Below are positions 10,469-22,043 of a stretch of 64,000 nt of DNA, in pieces. Positions within the stretch are counted from its first letter, which is position 1, and the number at the start of each line of letters is the position of its first letter. The stretch spans positions 5,992,001 to 6,056,000 of the forward strand of contig OX465281.1 of NCBI GenBank assembly GCA_949987705.1, read 5' to 3'. The notes beneath the pieces were generated by a model. That model was given only the letters and a program-made list of their open reading frames with translations. It had not been told where the DNA came from and made no database searches. The stretch comes from Thereva unica. Its lineage: Eukaryota > Arthropoda > Insecta > Diptera > Therevidae. A program made the position numbers and the translations under genes.

Positions 10469-10648
10469 ATGGGATTCGCAGACACGAAGATAGAAGAAAA
10501 GATCTTCCTTAACTCGAGATCAGCGAGCAGCGCGTCCAGCGCCACATACTCCGCAACACACATCGTTGGAGCCATCTCAGGAACCGTGGGCCTAGTAGTA
10601 ATGTTTTTAGTAGCTTATTACTTAATATATCAATATAAATATCAGTAA
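10469..10648 (+). CDS. small single-pass membrane protein, 59 aa
   Basis: ATG at 10469, TAA at 10646-10648. The N-terminal half is polar and Ser-rich (residues 1-28). A strongly hydrophobic segment follows (IVGAISGTVGLVVMFLVAYY, about residues 32-51), then a very short Tyr/Gln-rich tail. This is the layout of a type III/tail-anchored mini-membrane protein, or of the C terminus of a viral glycoprotein. It sits between two other unrecognised plus-strand frames. A stop at 10442-10444 precedes it in frame, so it is not simply a continuation. No family recognised. Confidence 0.4.
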   Translation: MGFADTKIEEKIFLNSRSASSASSATYSATHIVGAISGTVGLVVMFLVAYYLIYQYKYQ

Positions 10649-10720
10649 TCGACTTGACAGTCACGTATCGACCTGAAGGTCTATTTCCAATTATTATTAT
10701 TTTGAATATTCTCAACCGCG

Positions 10721-13658
10721 ATGGTTTATGTAAAAGAAGCTGATGGCTTGTGCTATCTTAGCTTGTTTCGCGCTGTTAATGCGCAGTTTCCGGCATTATA
10801 CGACTTGCAAAACATTCGTTCGACGTTAGGTTTATACCCGACGACGGTTCGCGAAGTTTTCGCAGTATTGTACGCCACAATTCCGAAGGACTGTTACATT
10901 TATAAAATATCAAAAGATACCATTTCGGCTCCGCATACCATGTGTACGAAGATGCCGTGGCACTTTTCTCCGAGATTTTCCCTACAACTATGTTTAATGA
11001 CATGCGAATCGGAGCTGAAACCGAGGTATCACCTGAAGAGATCGCCGACACCATACAAGTCCAAAAATTAGTAGCTTTAGCCCGCAATACTAAGTTGAAT
11101 GTCGACTCAATAGCTACCGGACATCGGTAGCCAAATCGCAAGAGACATGGTAATAAACAATGTAACGACCGCCTGTGGAAATTCCATTACATGTGACAAA
11201 TTACACGGCAATAAAAATACAAAAATAGAAAATTAAACAGCGGCAACCCCGACAGTGACAAAATAGCAAAATTCGGCACCAATACCACGCCAAAATCCCG
11301 AAGTCAGCTCCGACGGCACGGAAGCGACGAAGAAAAAAAAAAGAAAACGAGATTCCAGGAATGCAGAATAACGGTGCGGTTTTTACCCCGGCCTGGGAGA
11401 TAGCGCCTGACGAGGCGTTTTTTTCTCTTGGTGGTTGGACAGTCAGAATACGAGCAGGATAGTGGACAGACACGCAGTGCAGTGTACCTGACTGAAAATT
11501 TCTTTAAAAAGTAAAAAAAAAAGTGAAAGTGAACTGAAGGTGAAAAATAAAACGTGAGCATTAAAGTTAATGCCGTGATTATCCCGAAACAAGGATAAAA
11601 AACCCAACAGCCGGGAAAAGAGCGTAGACATCGAGTCATCATAAGTACGGTACTTTTGAGGTACCGACACATGTGAGGGACCATGGTAGTTCTGCCTGAG
11701 TCACACCGTAATCATAGATAAAAATTACCCATCTTGAGAGAAATGCATGGCATTTGGGGACAACAGGTATTCTTTTAAGTTAAATTTTTTTTATGCTGTG
11801 GATTCTTTTTAGCTGCGGTTATAATAAAAACGTGAAGATAGGTTACCTTTCATGCACGAAGATGCCTAATGAGATATAAAAGTAAATATTGATCAGCAGG
11901 CAAATGCCGGTCATTTGGAATCAAAGTTACTACAGGTATTTGTGTTTTTTTTTTTTCTTTACGACGTGAATATTTAAACGCGGATATAAAAACGAAAAAA
12001 AAATATATCATTTTTGTGTGAGCATATGGCTCAGGAAACGAATCCCAGTGTATAGCCTCATTTATCAGTGTGGAAAAATTTTTTTTTTCAATCAAAAGGG
12101 CTTTGTCGTATCTCGCATATTCGCGTTTCTTTTAGTGGACGAAACCAAACAGTTAAAAATTGCTTTACTTTTCTTTCTTTTGGTTTGATCTTGAATTTAT
12201 TTTTTTGTACAAGAAACTCATTTTTAGTGATAGTTGTTATGATCCCATAACAGTATATATATCATAAACAGCACAATTGGCATAAATTTCCAATTCCTCA
12301 AGTGCATTGCACTTATCAAAATTCTTTTAACGAACTTGCAAAAGTATTAGAGTCATCATAAATTCTTCAAATTTACGATGACTATGTTATTTATCCTAAA
12401 CGTATTAAATTACACTTTGTCCACTTGTGCATTATCGCCGGAAACCCAAGCCACGCTTGGACTTATGATATAAATTTTTGCTGATAATGCAAAGCGTCCC
12501 GAGGGTTCGCTTTGAGCCTAATAACCAACTGAAGGCGAGTTTTGAACCAACCGCAATACAGAGCGGACGCGCCGGCCAGTATCGGGTCTTTACACTAATT
12601 AGTAGTACATGTACAAGTTAATTTGATAAAATAAAGTTAATTTGATAAAATAAAGTTAATTTGATAAAATAAAGTGAAATTCTGTTAAAGTTCAGTGTTT
12701 AATCATTTTTAAATATCAGTAATTGCTGAAGATCTGACTCATCGAAAAGGTACGGAAGTTTATAACGGTTTTTCTTCTTTTTTTTGAAAAAAAAAACCAG
12801 TATGTGAATTTAGAAACGGGGTTTTTTTTCCTTTTTGGTGAAGAGCAAAGAAAATACAGAAATTAAAACGGGTTTTCCTTCCTGCTTGTGAAAAGAGAAA
12901 AAATAAATAAAAAAAAAAAAAAAACTTGAATCAAATTAATTACATAACAGTATTACCATGGCCTGGCCTTGCGACAGGTTCAGCACAAGGGTAGCCACCC
13001 GACCCCGTCAAAGAACTCTCCAGTCTTCCCACTCTCTTGGATTGCAGCAGGCTCTGCCTCGGACCAGTCGTAGTGGGTCGACAGAGCGGTTCCCAGATCA
13101 TAATCAACCGGAGATCTCTATCACTCCTTCTCCCACCCACTTCTATTTCTTTTCAGTCATGGTCACTGTCATTCTTCGGCATCCCTGTACCGCGAACCCC
13201 ACCGCATCCGGCGAGCTAGTTAGCGCATCGCACGTCGTGCCGACAAACGGTGCAGCGGATGCCTAAAACTTCGGCGATATTCCTCGGCGGTCAAGCCATC
13301 TCAGCCACCTTTTGTCTGACCCTTTTTCTAGTTGTGCGACGATGGTCGTTGCCCTATCTCTTTTTTCCTTGAGATTAATTTTTTCTTTCTATTTCGTGCC
13401 ATGGCACTCATACTCCCGACAGTTACAACAATGAAGCTTATAGAGACGTAGTGTGTTCGAAAGTGTTTTCTAAGATGACCAAATCTATCTAAGGATACCT
13501 TAGGGGTTTATGAACAATCGCTAATAGCTAACGACTTTCCAGAGCTTGCACCGCATATTGTATTCCGGAACCACGTTAAAAATCCACATGCTTTTGCCGC
13601 CGCCTCAAGAGAAATAATGAGAGAGTACATTTACCAACTTAAGTATTGGTGGTGCTAA
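10721..13658 (+). pseudogene. unrecognised protein gene, broken and split by a solo LTR
   Basis: Coding-like segments run from ATG 10721 to 11160 and resume at 13428-13658 after the LTR at 11161-13427. The left part shifts frame once near 10925 and again near 11120. Removing the LTR and one copy of its ACAA duplication restores a frame across the junction. The right part shifts again near 13490 and ends at TAA 13656-13658. The product would be about 230 aa, mostly alpha-helical in appearance, with no membrane segment. It could be a nucleocapsid-like viral protein given its neighbours, but I cannot name a family. Confidence 0.45.
11161..13427 (+). mobile_element. solo LTR of family R, 2267 bp, with ACAA duplication
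   Basis: Starts TGTAACGACCGCC and ends CCGACAGTTACA, giving the short inverted ends TGTAAC...GTTACA shared with 18119-21052 and 43882-45695. ACAA at 11157-11160 is repeated at 13428-13431, a 4-bp target duplication. No primer site follows, so it is a solo LTR left by LTR-LTR recombination. Its last ~300 bp (around 13160-13300) clearly align with 20790-20900 and 45440-45550. Inside, 12617-12672 holds three copies of a ~20-bp AT-rich repeat (GTTAATTTGATAAAATAAA). Confidence 0.85.
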
Positions 13659-13716
13659 AACTTATGTACCATTCTGAGTAGTTACAAGACGGTATTTAAA
13701 AGTTTTAAAATTAAAG

Positions 13717-13965
13717 ATGAGGCTGCCAATAGAAGCTTTTGGCGAGTGGAAGATAGTTTTGGGCCTTCTTCGCTTGTTAATGGAGCCCATTGGCAACGCC
13801 GGCTTGGGAGAGGTGGACTGGGAAGCTCTGGAGCCTTTATTTGATGCCATCGGCGAGTTCCTTGAAGAGGTCGAGGCAGAGCCGCCTGATGAGCTAGTTG
13901 CCGAAGAGGAAAACACGGTAGAGGTGTTGGACGAGGATCCTCAGAGAGACTTCTGTAAAGTTTAA
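13717..13965 (+). CDS. small acidic protein, 'DWxALxPxFDAI' family, 82 aa
   Basis: ATG at 13717, TAA after 82 codons. Residues 1-30 are hydrophobic-basic (WKIVLGLLRLLMEPIG). Then come VDWEALEPLFDAIGEF and a strongly acidic tail (about 25 E/D residues in the last 50). The core matches DWDALGPIFDAI in the small protein at 61020, and the tail matches the fragment at 5490-5579. Three loci in one window mark a repeated gene family. No known domain is seen; the acidic tail could mediate protein binding. Confidence 0.5.
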   Translation: MRLPIEAFGEWKIVLGLLRLLMEPIGNAGLGEVDWEALEPLFDAIGEFLEEVEAEPPDELVAEEENTVEVLDEDPQRDFCKV

Positions 13966-14396
13966 ATTTTTTATTTGATGCAAATGATTCACATGCAACA
14001 TTTGTCCACTAGATACTAAAACTCAATTATTGTTCAAGTTAAAACCAGACTTTGATTTGAGTCTGGGCAGTTTTTATAACAGCCAAATTTTTGTACGAAA
14101 TAAACAAAGCCATGCCAATCCAAGACATGGTGAGCAAATGCTATTTCGTTATTTCTTTGGGTGTGGGTATTTAACTTCAGAACGGAGTCGAGTGCCACAG
14201 GATGCTTCGTAATAACTGAGTTAAGAGTCCCTTCTTATCCCGTTGTCCTGTTGGGTAGTAGGTGGTTGCCAAGCCACTGTTGTACCTGTAGTTATACTCG
14301 GAGTGTTCCTTCGAAGCAAGGGAACAAGAGTGGCCATCTCTGATTTGAGATAAAAACCGTTTTTGAGGTCAGCCGATATTTAATCTCAGCTCACCC
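13966..14396. other. unassigned stretch left of piggyBac
   Basis: About 430 bp with only short chance frames. No repeat relation to other parts of the window was seen. Confidence 0.4.
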
Positions 14397-14400
14397 TTAA

Positions 14401-17066
14401 CCCTCCGATGGGCAAGATGGCCTAGCCAGGCCATTTCGATTTTTAACAGTGAATTTCTTTTTTTCCCCTTGATTTTTTGGCAAGCGGGTTTCAATATACT
14501 ATACAACTTGGCAAGCTGCATCGAATGGTGCTATTGCCGGTGAATTTGCGTTTTGTTTGTAGATAAAAAGAACAAGTTAAGACCAAAACTTCAAGGATTG
14601 TCACATGGCCTAGGCAGGCCACATCGCATTTTATATTTTACTTTTCCTGGAATGCTTTTTGTCTCGGCACACACGTTCGAACATGTCTTCTGTATACAAC
14701 ATACAGCACATATACATACGCAGCTTCTCAGTTTGAGTTATCCATTCTTTATGAACGGACGTAAAGAAATATTTGTGCATTTTTTATCATTTGTTCGTTT
14801 TTCTTGATTTTTTTGCGTTGGGTACCGATTAGTGTTGTTTTGTATAGAAAAATGGAATCATTAGACGGAGTGTATGTTACTGGACGTCGTAATCGGCTGA
14901 CAGGTGAACAAGTTCACGAACACGAGGCAGCTTTAGCCGAATATTTAGCGGCGGATAGTGAGGAAGAGGAACCGTACGATGGGGACGATGACCATGATGT
15001 TGACTATGTTCCTGATGAGGGAGAGGCATCTGATGTTGAATTCGAATTGCAAGTTGAAGAAAATATTGATTTACATGATCCTGAAGCAGTTACTGAGCCA
15101 GTTGTTGAGCCAGCGGCTAATGTGCCATTTGCTAGTGGCAGTGGTGTGCGTCGTCGTTTGCTTGGCGAGTCTGAAGACCATTACAAATGTAAAGACCCGA
15201 ATATTTTATGGAATAAGGAGCAGCCAATGCCAAGAGCACGTCATTGGAATCGGTTCACCAGTACGAGACCCATCGGACCTGCTAGTAAATTGATGCCAAA
15301 TCCAGCTGACATTTTCCGGGAGATAATCACCCCGGAAATGGTTGATATAATAGTGCGGGAGACGAACCGCAAAGCAACGGAGGTAACGGCGGAATGGAAT
15401 GCCACTCACCCTCAGAATAAACCAAAAGAATGGCATCCAACTGACGAGATTGAAATATATGCCTGGATTGGTTTGCTTTTATTCTCTGGCACTTTCCATT
15501 GCAATAAGCAGGCAGCGAAGGATTTGTGGGCACCTCGCCACTTTGATATTTACAAAGCTACAATGTCATTGAAACGGTTCAATATTCTCCAACGGTTTGT
15601 TCGTTTTGATCGAGGTAATACTCGCGCTGTCCGCCTGTTGTCGAGCAAATCTGCACCAATCGATGACTTATGGATTATGATGAATCATAACCTACAAGAA
15701 TCGTACACTCCCGGTGCCGCAATAACAGTCGACGAACAGCTGTACACCCATTCCGTGGACGGACTAAATTCACGCAATACATTCCGTCTAAGCCGAGCAA
15801 ATATGGAATCAAGGTCTGGTGGGTCTGCGATTCGGATACCAACTACCCGCTCAAAGGTCAAATTTACACCGGAAAACTTCCAGGTGCCGATCGTGAAGTG
15901 AATCAAGGTGCGCGAGTAGTGTTAGATTTAGTTGATAAGTATCGCAATACCGGCCGAACAGTATACTGCGACAACTTTTTCACGTCACTCGACTTGGCCA
16001 GAAGTCTAATGGAAAAAGGACTTGCCATCGTTGGTACTGTACGCGCAAACAAGGCGTTTGTCCCGTTGTGTTTTCCACTCAATAGAAATACAAAGCCTTA
16101 TAAGAAATTACGACCATTGTATCAAACTTTGTTTGCTTTTCTCGCTGAAAATGTGACTATTTTGTCTTACGTTGCCAAGATATACAAATATGTTATATTA
16201 TTGTCAACTCAACATTACACGCGAGATACTGAAACAACTGGTAAATGTAAGCCGGCTGCTATCTTGGACTACAACGACAACAAAGCAGGGGTCGACACGA
16301 TGGACCAGATGGTATCCTGATACACCTGCAAACGATCAACAAACCGTTGGCCATTGTCGATGTTTTACAACATGCTGGATATCAGTTGTTTGGCATCATA
16401 CATCATCCACATCCACATATGGCAGACCAGCAATCAAATTGGCAATGCAAAAATTCAATGTAATTTTGGTAAGTATATCATCCCACACCTTTGACATATC
16501 TCTCTAACATACACACACCTTATATCACACTAATATATGTTCCATCTCTGTATTTCTTTACAGGAGCCACTACTAGATCGCCGCGCATCAACATCAGCAG
16601 CCTCTGCAAGACCGGTAAGCTCACAGTATCGAGCATTGTGCAAATTATGTTCAACCGTTGATAAATTTCAACGTAAAACCCGCTTCCGTTGCCTCCGTTG
16701 CAATGATGCAATGTGCTTGACACACGGTACAGAAACCAAAACGTACACATGCAACGTCTGCCTGGCCGGAGAATCTGTTTAATCTTCTATAAAATATCAT
16801 TATTTATATTTTTTTCACGTTCTTTAAATAAAAAAAAAATTCTACCTGTGTTTTTTCTACCCATTCTATTTTGTACATACACATATACAACATATATAAC
16901 ATATATACACATATACCACATATGTACAACATATTGATACATTCAAACAGACTATTTGCACCCCTGCCTTTATCTAAAATTAGTTTGATAGGTCACACCA
17001 CTTATATGGCCTGGCCAGGCCATGTTGCCCATCCAAAGGGCTAAAAGTATGTTGCCCATCGGAGGG
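14401..17066 (+). mobile_element. complete piggyBac-family element, mutated transposase
   Basis: TTAA at 14397-14400 and 17067-17070 is the exact piggyBac target duplication. The ends are 15-bp inverted repeats CCCTCCGATGGGCAA (14401-14415 and its complement ending at 17066). Subterminal palindromes of the type ATGGCCTnGCCAGGCCAT lie at both ends (about 14417, 17006), and a related one is near 14604. These may be transposase-binding sites. The element is 2666 bp. The transposase carries a frameshift and a stop, so this copy is non-autonomous. Confidence 0.95.
14852..16782 (+). pseudogene. piggyBac-type transposase, broken
   Basis: ATG 14852 (MESLDGVYV) is preferred over 14804, which would add an unlikely hydrophobic leader. 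An acidic N terminus is followed by the DDE_Tnp_1_7 domain: EIYAWIGLLLFSGTFH, ITVDEQLY (first Asp), YCDNFFTS (second Asp) and NKAGVDTMDQM (third Asp), so the catalytic triad is present. A frameshift lies near 15740-15750 and an in-frame TGA at 16318-16320. A GT...AG interval at 16469-16563 (95 bp) may be an intron before the Cys-rich C-terminal zinc finger (16564-16782: CKLC, CLRC, CLTH, CNVC). Relatives mediate seamless TTAA-specific transposition. Confidence 0.9.
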
Positions 17067-17070
17067 TTAA

Positions 17071-17604
17071 TAAAGTTTTATAATTACAATTAAATCTCTT
17101 TTTTTTCCTTTGCGTCTATCATAATGTCGCACTAAAATTCTAATTTTCACATTTGTTTTAAATTAACCTATAGTGTTGTATCTTTTAAGCAATTTTTTAT
17201 TTTAAATTTTAGCGGGCAGTTGTTAAAGATTCCTCTATAATTATTAAACTAAAACTCTAAAAAAAACTATACCGAAAAACTATAAAAGTTTAAGTGCGCC
17301 TATCATTATGTCGCGGAGTGTAACTATACCCTAAATGAATTCTCTTTACAGTTGGAGTTTCCGATAGTTTCTATTAAAAATTCAGATAATTACAATCGGC
17401 GGTGGGCGCGTAGAGATTTTACAAATCAGTGGGTTGATTGAGCGTTCGATCGCGGCGGGCGGAAAAATAGAAATATTTGATAATAAATAAATAAATAGAA
17501 ATATTTGATAAAGTGACGATCCTTTCAAGATTTTTGTTATTAAGTGTTTTGAATATACAAAAAATAAAAGTGTGTTATATAACATAGCATGGGGCAAGCG
17601 CCTT
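17071..17604. other. unassigned AT-rich stretch
   Basis: Contains two similar words (CTATCATAATGTCGC near 17117 and CCTATCATTATGTCGC near 17298) about 180 bp apart, possibly the remains of a small non-autonomous element. No gene. Confidence 0.35.
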
Positions 17605-18118
17605 GCTTGCTGCTGATTTATGATCGCCGGGTGGAGTACTGAGTAAAATGGTGAAGTTGATGGTAATCTATTGATAAATTAATTAATTGATCAATAATTG
17701 TATGATAAATGTTTATCAATCTATGGTTGGTGTTTATATTCCCAAATTTCTCATCATAATATAATTCACATGTGAGAAGGTGAGCGCCAGGTATAAAATC
17801 AGGGCTGCAAGCTGGGTTATCCATTCATCCAAAGTATTCAAAGTGAATAGTAAGCACATGGTGCAATTGGAAGTTAGTACCGCGAATAATTGAATAGTTA
17901 GCGAAAATGGCTCCAGTGAATAAATTAATTGATAGCGCTAAATCGGCTTTTAATGCCGCACAACATAACCATGAATTAATTGAACAAAGTATTAAAGAGT
18001 GCGGTAAGAGCTTGAGATTCTTAAATCGATTTTTAAAGAATACCGCATCGATAACCGAGCGCCATCACGTGGGTAATGGTATAAACCTCATACAAAGTTA
18101 CCGTACCCAGCTAAAACA
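17605..18118 (+). repeat. repeat X, copy 2, left half
   Basis: Aligns with 2895-3402. It includes the TATA box (17791-17799) and the start of the X gene, and ends at the left AACA of the solo LTR inserted at 18119. The right half resumes at 21053. Confidence 0.8.
17907..18118 (+). pseudogene. X gene, copy 2, N-terminal part truncated by an LTR
   Basis: ATG 17907 opens an uninterrupted frame (MAPVNKLIDSAKSAF start). The first 70 residues are helix-rich with KECGKSLRFLNRFLKN. The last ~12 codons of the apparent frame to 18158 belong to the inserted LTR. The native sequence continues at 21053-21189, with a TAG right at the junction and then GAGFPQKRANWRSTRVKWID to a TGA. This better-preserved copy shows that copy 1 lost an internal segment. 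Family unrecognised. Confidence 0.5.
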
Positions 18119-21052
18119 TGTAACGGTCGCCCTACGGAAAGACATACCACCAGAATAAAACAAAGGCACTAACACCGTTGTCTACCATAAAAATTTTTCT
18201 ATGCAAGGCAAATGTAAGCTGTAAATTAAATGGCAGCCCGGCATTGTCGAAGAGTCAAGTCCTTTAAACCCAATGGCAATAATCCCGCTTCCCAAAATGC
18301 ATAGAAAACACACATATAATTATCAAATTCGACAGCCATAAATCCCCTTAACACACGGTCACAAACACACAATAAAGTAGCGAAAATCAACCTCAATACC
18401 CAACAATGCAAATTAACTTACACACACAACCAACCAATAAAATAGCAAACTCCAATCTCAATACCCAACAATCAAGACCCTCTCAACTACAGGCCTCGTA
18501 GATGTATTTTTCGTGGTGGTGGTAATGGTCCCAAAAGTCACCACACACATGGCGCGGAAGCCGTACGCGCAGAATTTTTGTGTTTATTTTGCAGTAAAAA
18601 GTGATAAAATATTGTATTTTAACACTTTTAACTGCACTTGGATTTATCAGTGAATAGTTTTTTAGTGATTTCATTAAAAAAAATAAAACAAATTTGGTGA
18701 TTAAGTGTGTTTAAGTGTTCAAATTGTTAAGGCGATCAACTTTTTTTTCACATCCATGGTGTTTTTTCATGTTTATTTACGAAAAAAATGTTAAATATTT
18801 AATGTTTTGTGTAGTTATGGAATTAAAAGTGATTTTAAAGTGATTAATACATATATTATGATATTATTATTAAAAATATAGGTGCCGAAAAACACTTCTC
18901 TTATTCACTTTTCCATTCGCACTTTTCTGTACTTATATGTTTAGTAATAATTGGAAAATAAATTAATTAATGACTTTAAAATCACTTTTAATTAAATATT
19001 CAGCATATTTTCCCTTAATATACACGAAAAAAACACCGCGAATGTAAAATAAATTTATCACCTTAACAATTAAGACACCAAAAATACACTAAATCACTAT
19101 TTTTTTATATATTTTTTTATTAAATCACTAAAGAAATAATCACTGATAATCCTTGTATGGTTTAAAGCGATAAATTTCAATAATTTACCACTTTTTACCA
19201 CAAAACTATGACGAAAACACTCGCGAACGTACTCTGCGCCATTAAATTCTCAGCAACTGTCAAATTTTGGGACCATTCTCAGGAATTGTTGTATTAGTGC
19301 CCAATAAAACTGCATGGCCTGTAGTTGAGAGGGTCTTGCAACAATTCAATTTTAAATGCACACACAAACAAACAATAAAGCAATGTATAATAGAATACGC
19401 ATCAGGAATGCTGGGATGACGGGATTCGCTTTGCCGTTTACCAAAAATCGCGTGATCGGGCGATGGAAGGGAAAAAGTGGCTTTTAAAAAAGGGAGTCGG
19501 GAGTGAAGTCGGATGGTAGATCTCCAGAGAGTTGGGAAGAGGCTTGCGACTGCGAACACCAAGTTAACAAACTCCGGGAAATGAAAAATTTTAATCGAAT
19601 AGCTTTCGATTATGATTTTTGGCCTGGAAGCATGTCAAAATAGCTATGTACTAGGAAATTATAACGAAATAAATAATAAATGTGAAAAGGAATTAAAATA
19701 AATCAAAGAAATAAATAAAAAGGAAGTTTTAATAGTATAATGCGTAAACATAAAATGCCTTAAATTAAATAAATAAAAAGGAAATTTTAATGGTATAATT
19801 CGTAAACATAAAATGCCATAACTTAAATAAAAAAAAAAAAAGAAATTTTAATAGTATAATGCGTAAACATAAAATGCCTTAAATTAAATGAATAAAAAGG
19901 AAATTTTAATAGTATAATTCGTAAACATAAAATGCCATAAATTAAATGAATAAAAAGGAAATTTTAATAGTATAATTCGTAAACATAAAATGCCATAAAT
20001 CAAATAAATAAAAAGGAAATTTTAATAGTATAATGCGTAAACATAAAATGCCTTAAATTAAATAAATAAAAAGGAAATTTTAATGGTATAATTCGTAAAC
20101 ATAAAATGCCATAAATTAAATGAATAAAAAGGAAATTTTAATAGTATAATTCGTAAACATAAAATGCCATAACTTAGATAAATCAAAAGGAAATTTTAAT
20201 AGTATAATGCGTAAACATAAAATGCCTTAAATTAAATAAATAAAAAGGAAATTTTAATGGTATAAATCGTGAACTTAAAACGCAATGAATTAAATAAATA
20301 AAAAGGAAATTATAATAGAAGAAATCGTAACCTTAAAACGTAATGAATTAAATAAATAAAAGGAAAATTATAATAGAAGAAATCGTAACCATGAAACACA
20401 ATAAATTAAATAAATAAACAGAAAATTATAACGACATAAATAATAAATTTACAACGAATTAATATAAATCAAAGAAATAAATGAAAAGGAAGTTTTAAAA
20501 GGATAAATCGTAAACAAAAAAAGAAGAAAAAAAAATATGCTCGGCTGAAGAGGCAATAGCGGAGGGGCGAGGCCCCAGGATGTAGGATGCCCTCAACAAG
20601 GTGAGTGCTTAACATTTATAACTTGATTGCAATTTTGTGAACCTCCCTTAGTAAATGGCAGTATAACCAGTGACCATCTCTCTCCCCTAGTTTCTAGCCC
20701 CCTCTTGTTGGCCTCGGTAGGTTTGTCTCTCCGCCACTGCCGTCCCCTTTTAAATTTTCGTATGTAGGCACGAGTTTTAGTTTGTTTGAACTGTCACCCT
20801 CCGGCATCCCTGTTCCGCGACCCCCACCCCATCCGGCGAGCTAGTTTGAGCACCGCACGTCGTGCCGACGATCGGTGCAGCGGATGTCACAATTTCGGCA
20901 ATCCCCCTCGGCGGCCAAGCCTACCCAGTCACCTTCTTCTGCCCCTTTCTCCAAATTATTTTTTTTGTGTAAAACGAGTCTTGCACATCCTTTATTGAGA
21001 TGTGTTTACTTTCCTACTTCGTGCTATGGCACACCCACTCCAGACAGTTACA
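18119..21052 (+). mobile_element. solo LTR of family R, 2934 bp, with AACA duplication
   Basis: Begins TGTAACGGTCGCC and ends CAGACAGTTACA. AACA at 18115-18118 is repeated at 21053-21056, and the uninterrupted target can be read in X copy 1 at about 3396-3403. The last 470 bp match 45228-45695. It is longer than its relatives because of a minisatellite at about 19697-20520. No primer site follows, so this is a solo LTR. A 2-3 kb LTR is unusually long, as in Ulysses/Osvaldo-type gypsy elements. Confidence 0.85.
19697..20520. repeat. 57-bp AT-rich minisatellite
   Basis: About 13-14 tandem units with consensus AATAAAAAGGAAATTTTAAT-AGTATAATGCGTAAACATAA-AATGCCTTAAATTAAAT, ending in degraded units near 20300-20520. 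Alternating sub-variants (GCGTAAAC/TTCGTAAAC, GCCTT/GCCAT) suggest expansion of a two-unit block. It lies inside the R LTR, and the equivalent part of the 43882 LTR (about 44480-45160) holds different, more diverged AT repeats. Confidence 0.85.
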
Positions 21053-21690
21053 AACATTAGCGATTAGTGAAAGGTGCAGGCTTTCCCCAAAAACGAGCCA
21101 ACTGGCGTTCAACCAGAGTGAAATGGATAGATGTACAATCAGCCTTTAAAGCGGAGTTATCAAAACTTTTTAAAAGCCTTTTAAAGTGAGTTTTGATAAC
21201 AGAATGTGCGCGTTGTTTTTTCGAATAGTTAGAATTTAGCGTGGGAAAACAACGAAGGCAAAAAAAGTCTTCATCAGATCTCTAATTCAAGAACTAAACT
21301 GTAAAAGCTAGCGTTCAAGTGTTAGAGTCAAAATGTCTTAAGCGGGCCACTAAAAATCGACTATTAGATATTATTATATCTATTAAGATACAGTGAAATT
21401 AGTGATTTGTGAATTATGTGAACTGTGAATTATAAACTGAAGAAGAAAAAAGTGATGAGTGAAGTTTGAAAAAAATCGAATGCAATATCCTCTACTATTT
21501 CATATTTCCTATAACAATTTTTTAATGCAATATGACAAAAAAGTGCAATATGATGAAAAAGTGAATTTAGCTACAGTTTTCAGAATGCTATGCTCATAAT
21601 AAAATTTCAAATATTTTCTACTTTCCAAATTATTTTCCATATTTTCATTTTTTTGGGTGGCGCGTGAATTTTCCAGAAGCAAGTCACACC
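21053..21690 (+). repeat. repeat X, copy 2, right half, ending inside the tilB-like segment
   Basis: Aligns with 3399-4080 apart from a deletion of about 45 bp near 21310 (relative to 3650-3695). The final ~190 bp correspond to the 3' part of the tilB retrocopy on the minus strand, then similarity stops near GCAAGTCA at 21688. The tilB fragment was therefore joined to X before duplication. Confidence 0.75.
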
Positions 21691-22043
21691 CACATTCATC
21701 AACAAAATGGCATTCGTTCTATAATTTTAGTGTAAAATCCTGCAATGTTTCAATTTTAAAATACATATTTAATTCTTTTTTATTTTCAGGTATGAATTTC
21801 TTGTTGTTTTTTGTTGTGTAGTGCTGTCCCTTAACTTGTGTGTTTTTTGTTTGTACTTTTTTGTATTCATTTATGTAGTTTTGTTGATTTTCAATAAAGT
21901 GAAGGACTTAATAATTCTAATACAGAAATATTACATTTAATATTATTTCCAAAGTTCTTATTCAGTATTTTGCGTTGTATTTTCTTACTGTAGTCTCTTC
22001 TCACAGACATTTACCGTTTGATCTTATCTACGAACAAAGAACA
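21691..22043. other. unassigned stretch before the glycoprotein
   Basis: No gene. A T-rich tract ending in CTTACTGTAG and TCTCACAG (about 21984-22006) lies just upstream of the glycoprotein ATG and could serve as a splice acceptor for a spliced env message, as in env-bearing retroelements. Confidence 0.35.

Noticed and set aside
18119..18158. C-terminal 13 codons of the apparent 83-aa X protein
   Set aside because: They are encoded by the inserted LTR, not by X; the target duplication and the uninterrupted copy 1 prove it.
19640..20520. CRISPR-like regular repeat array
   Set aside because: The units are directly adjacent, with no unique spacers, in a eukaryotic LTR; it is a minisatellite.
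20786..21060. Arg/Pro/Ser-rich plus-strand frames in the R LTR (also 13037, 45432, 45521)
   Set aside because: They lie wholly in LTR sequence, and overlapping frames are equally open. No coding signal beyond GC-rich composition.
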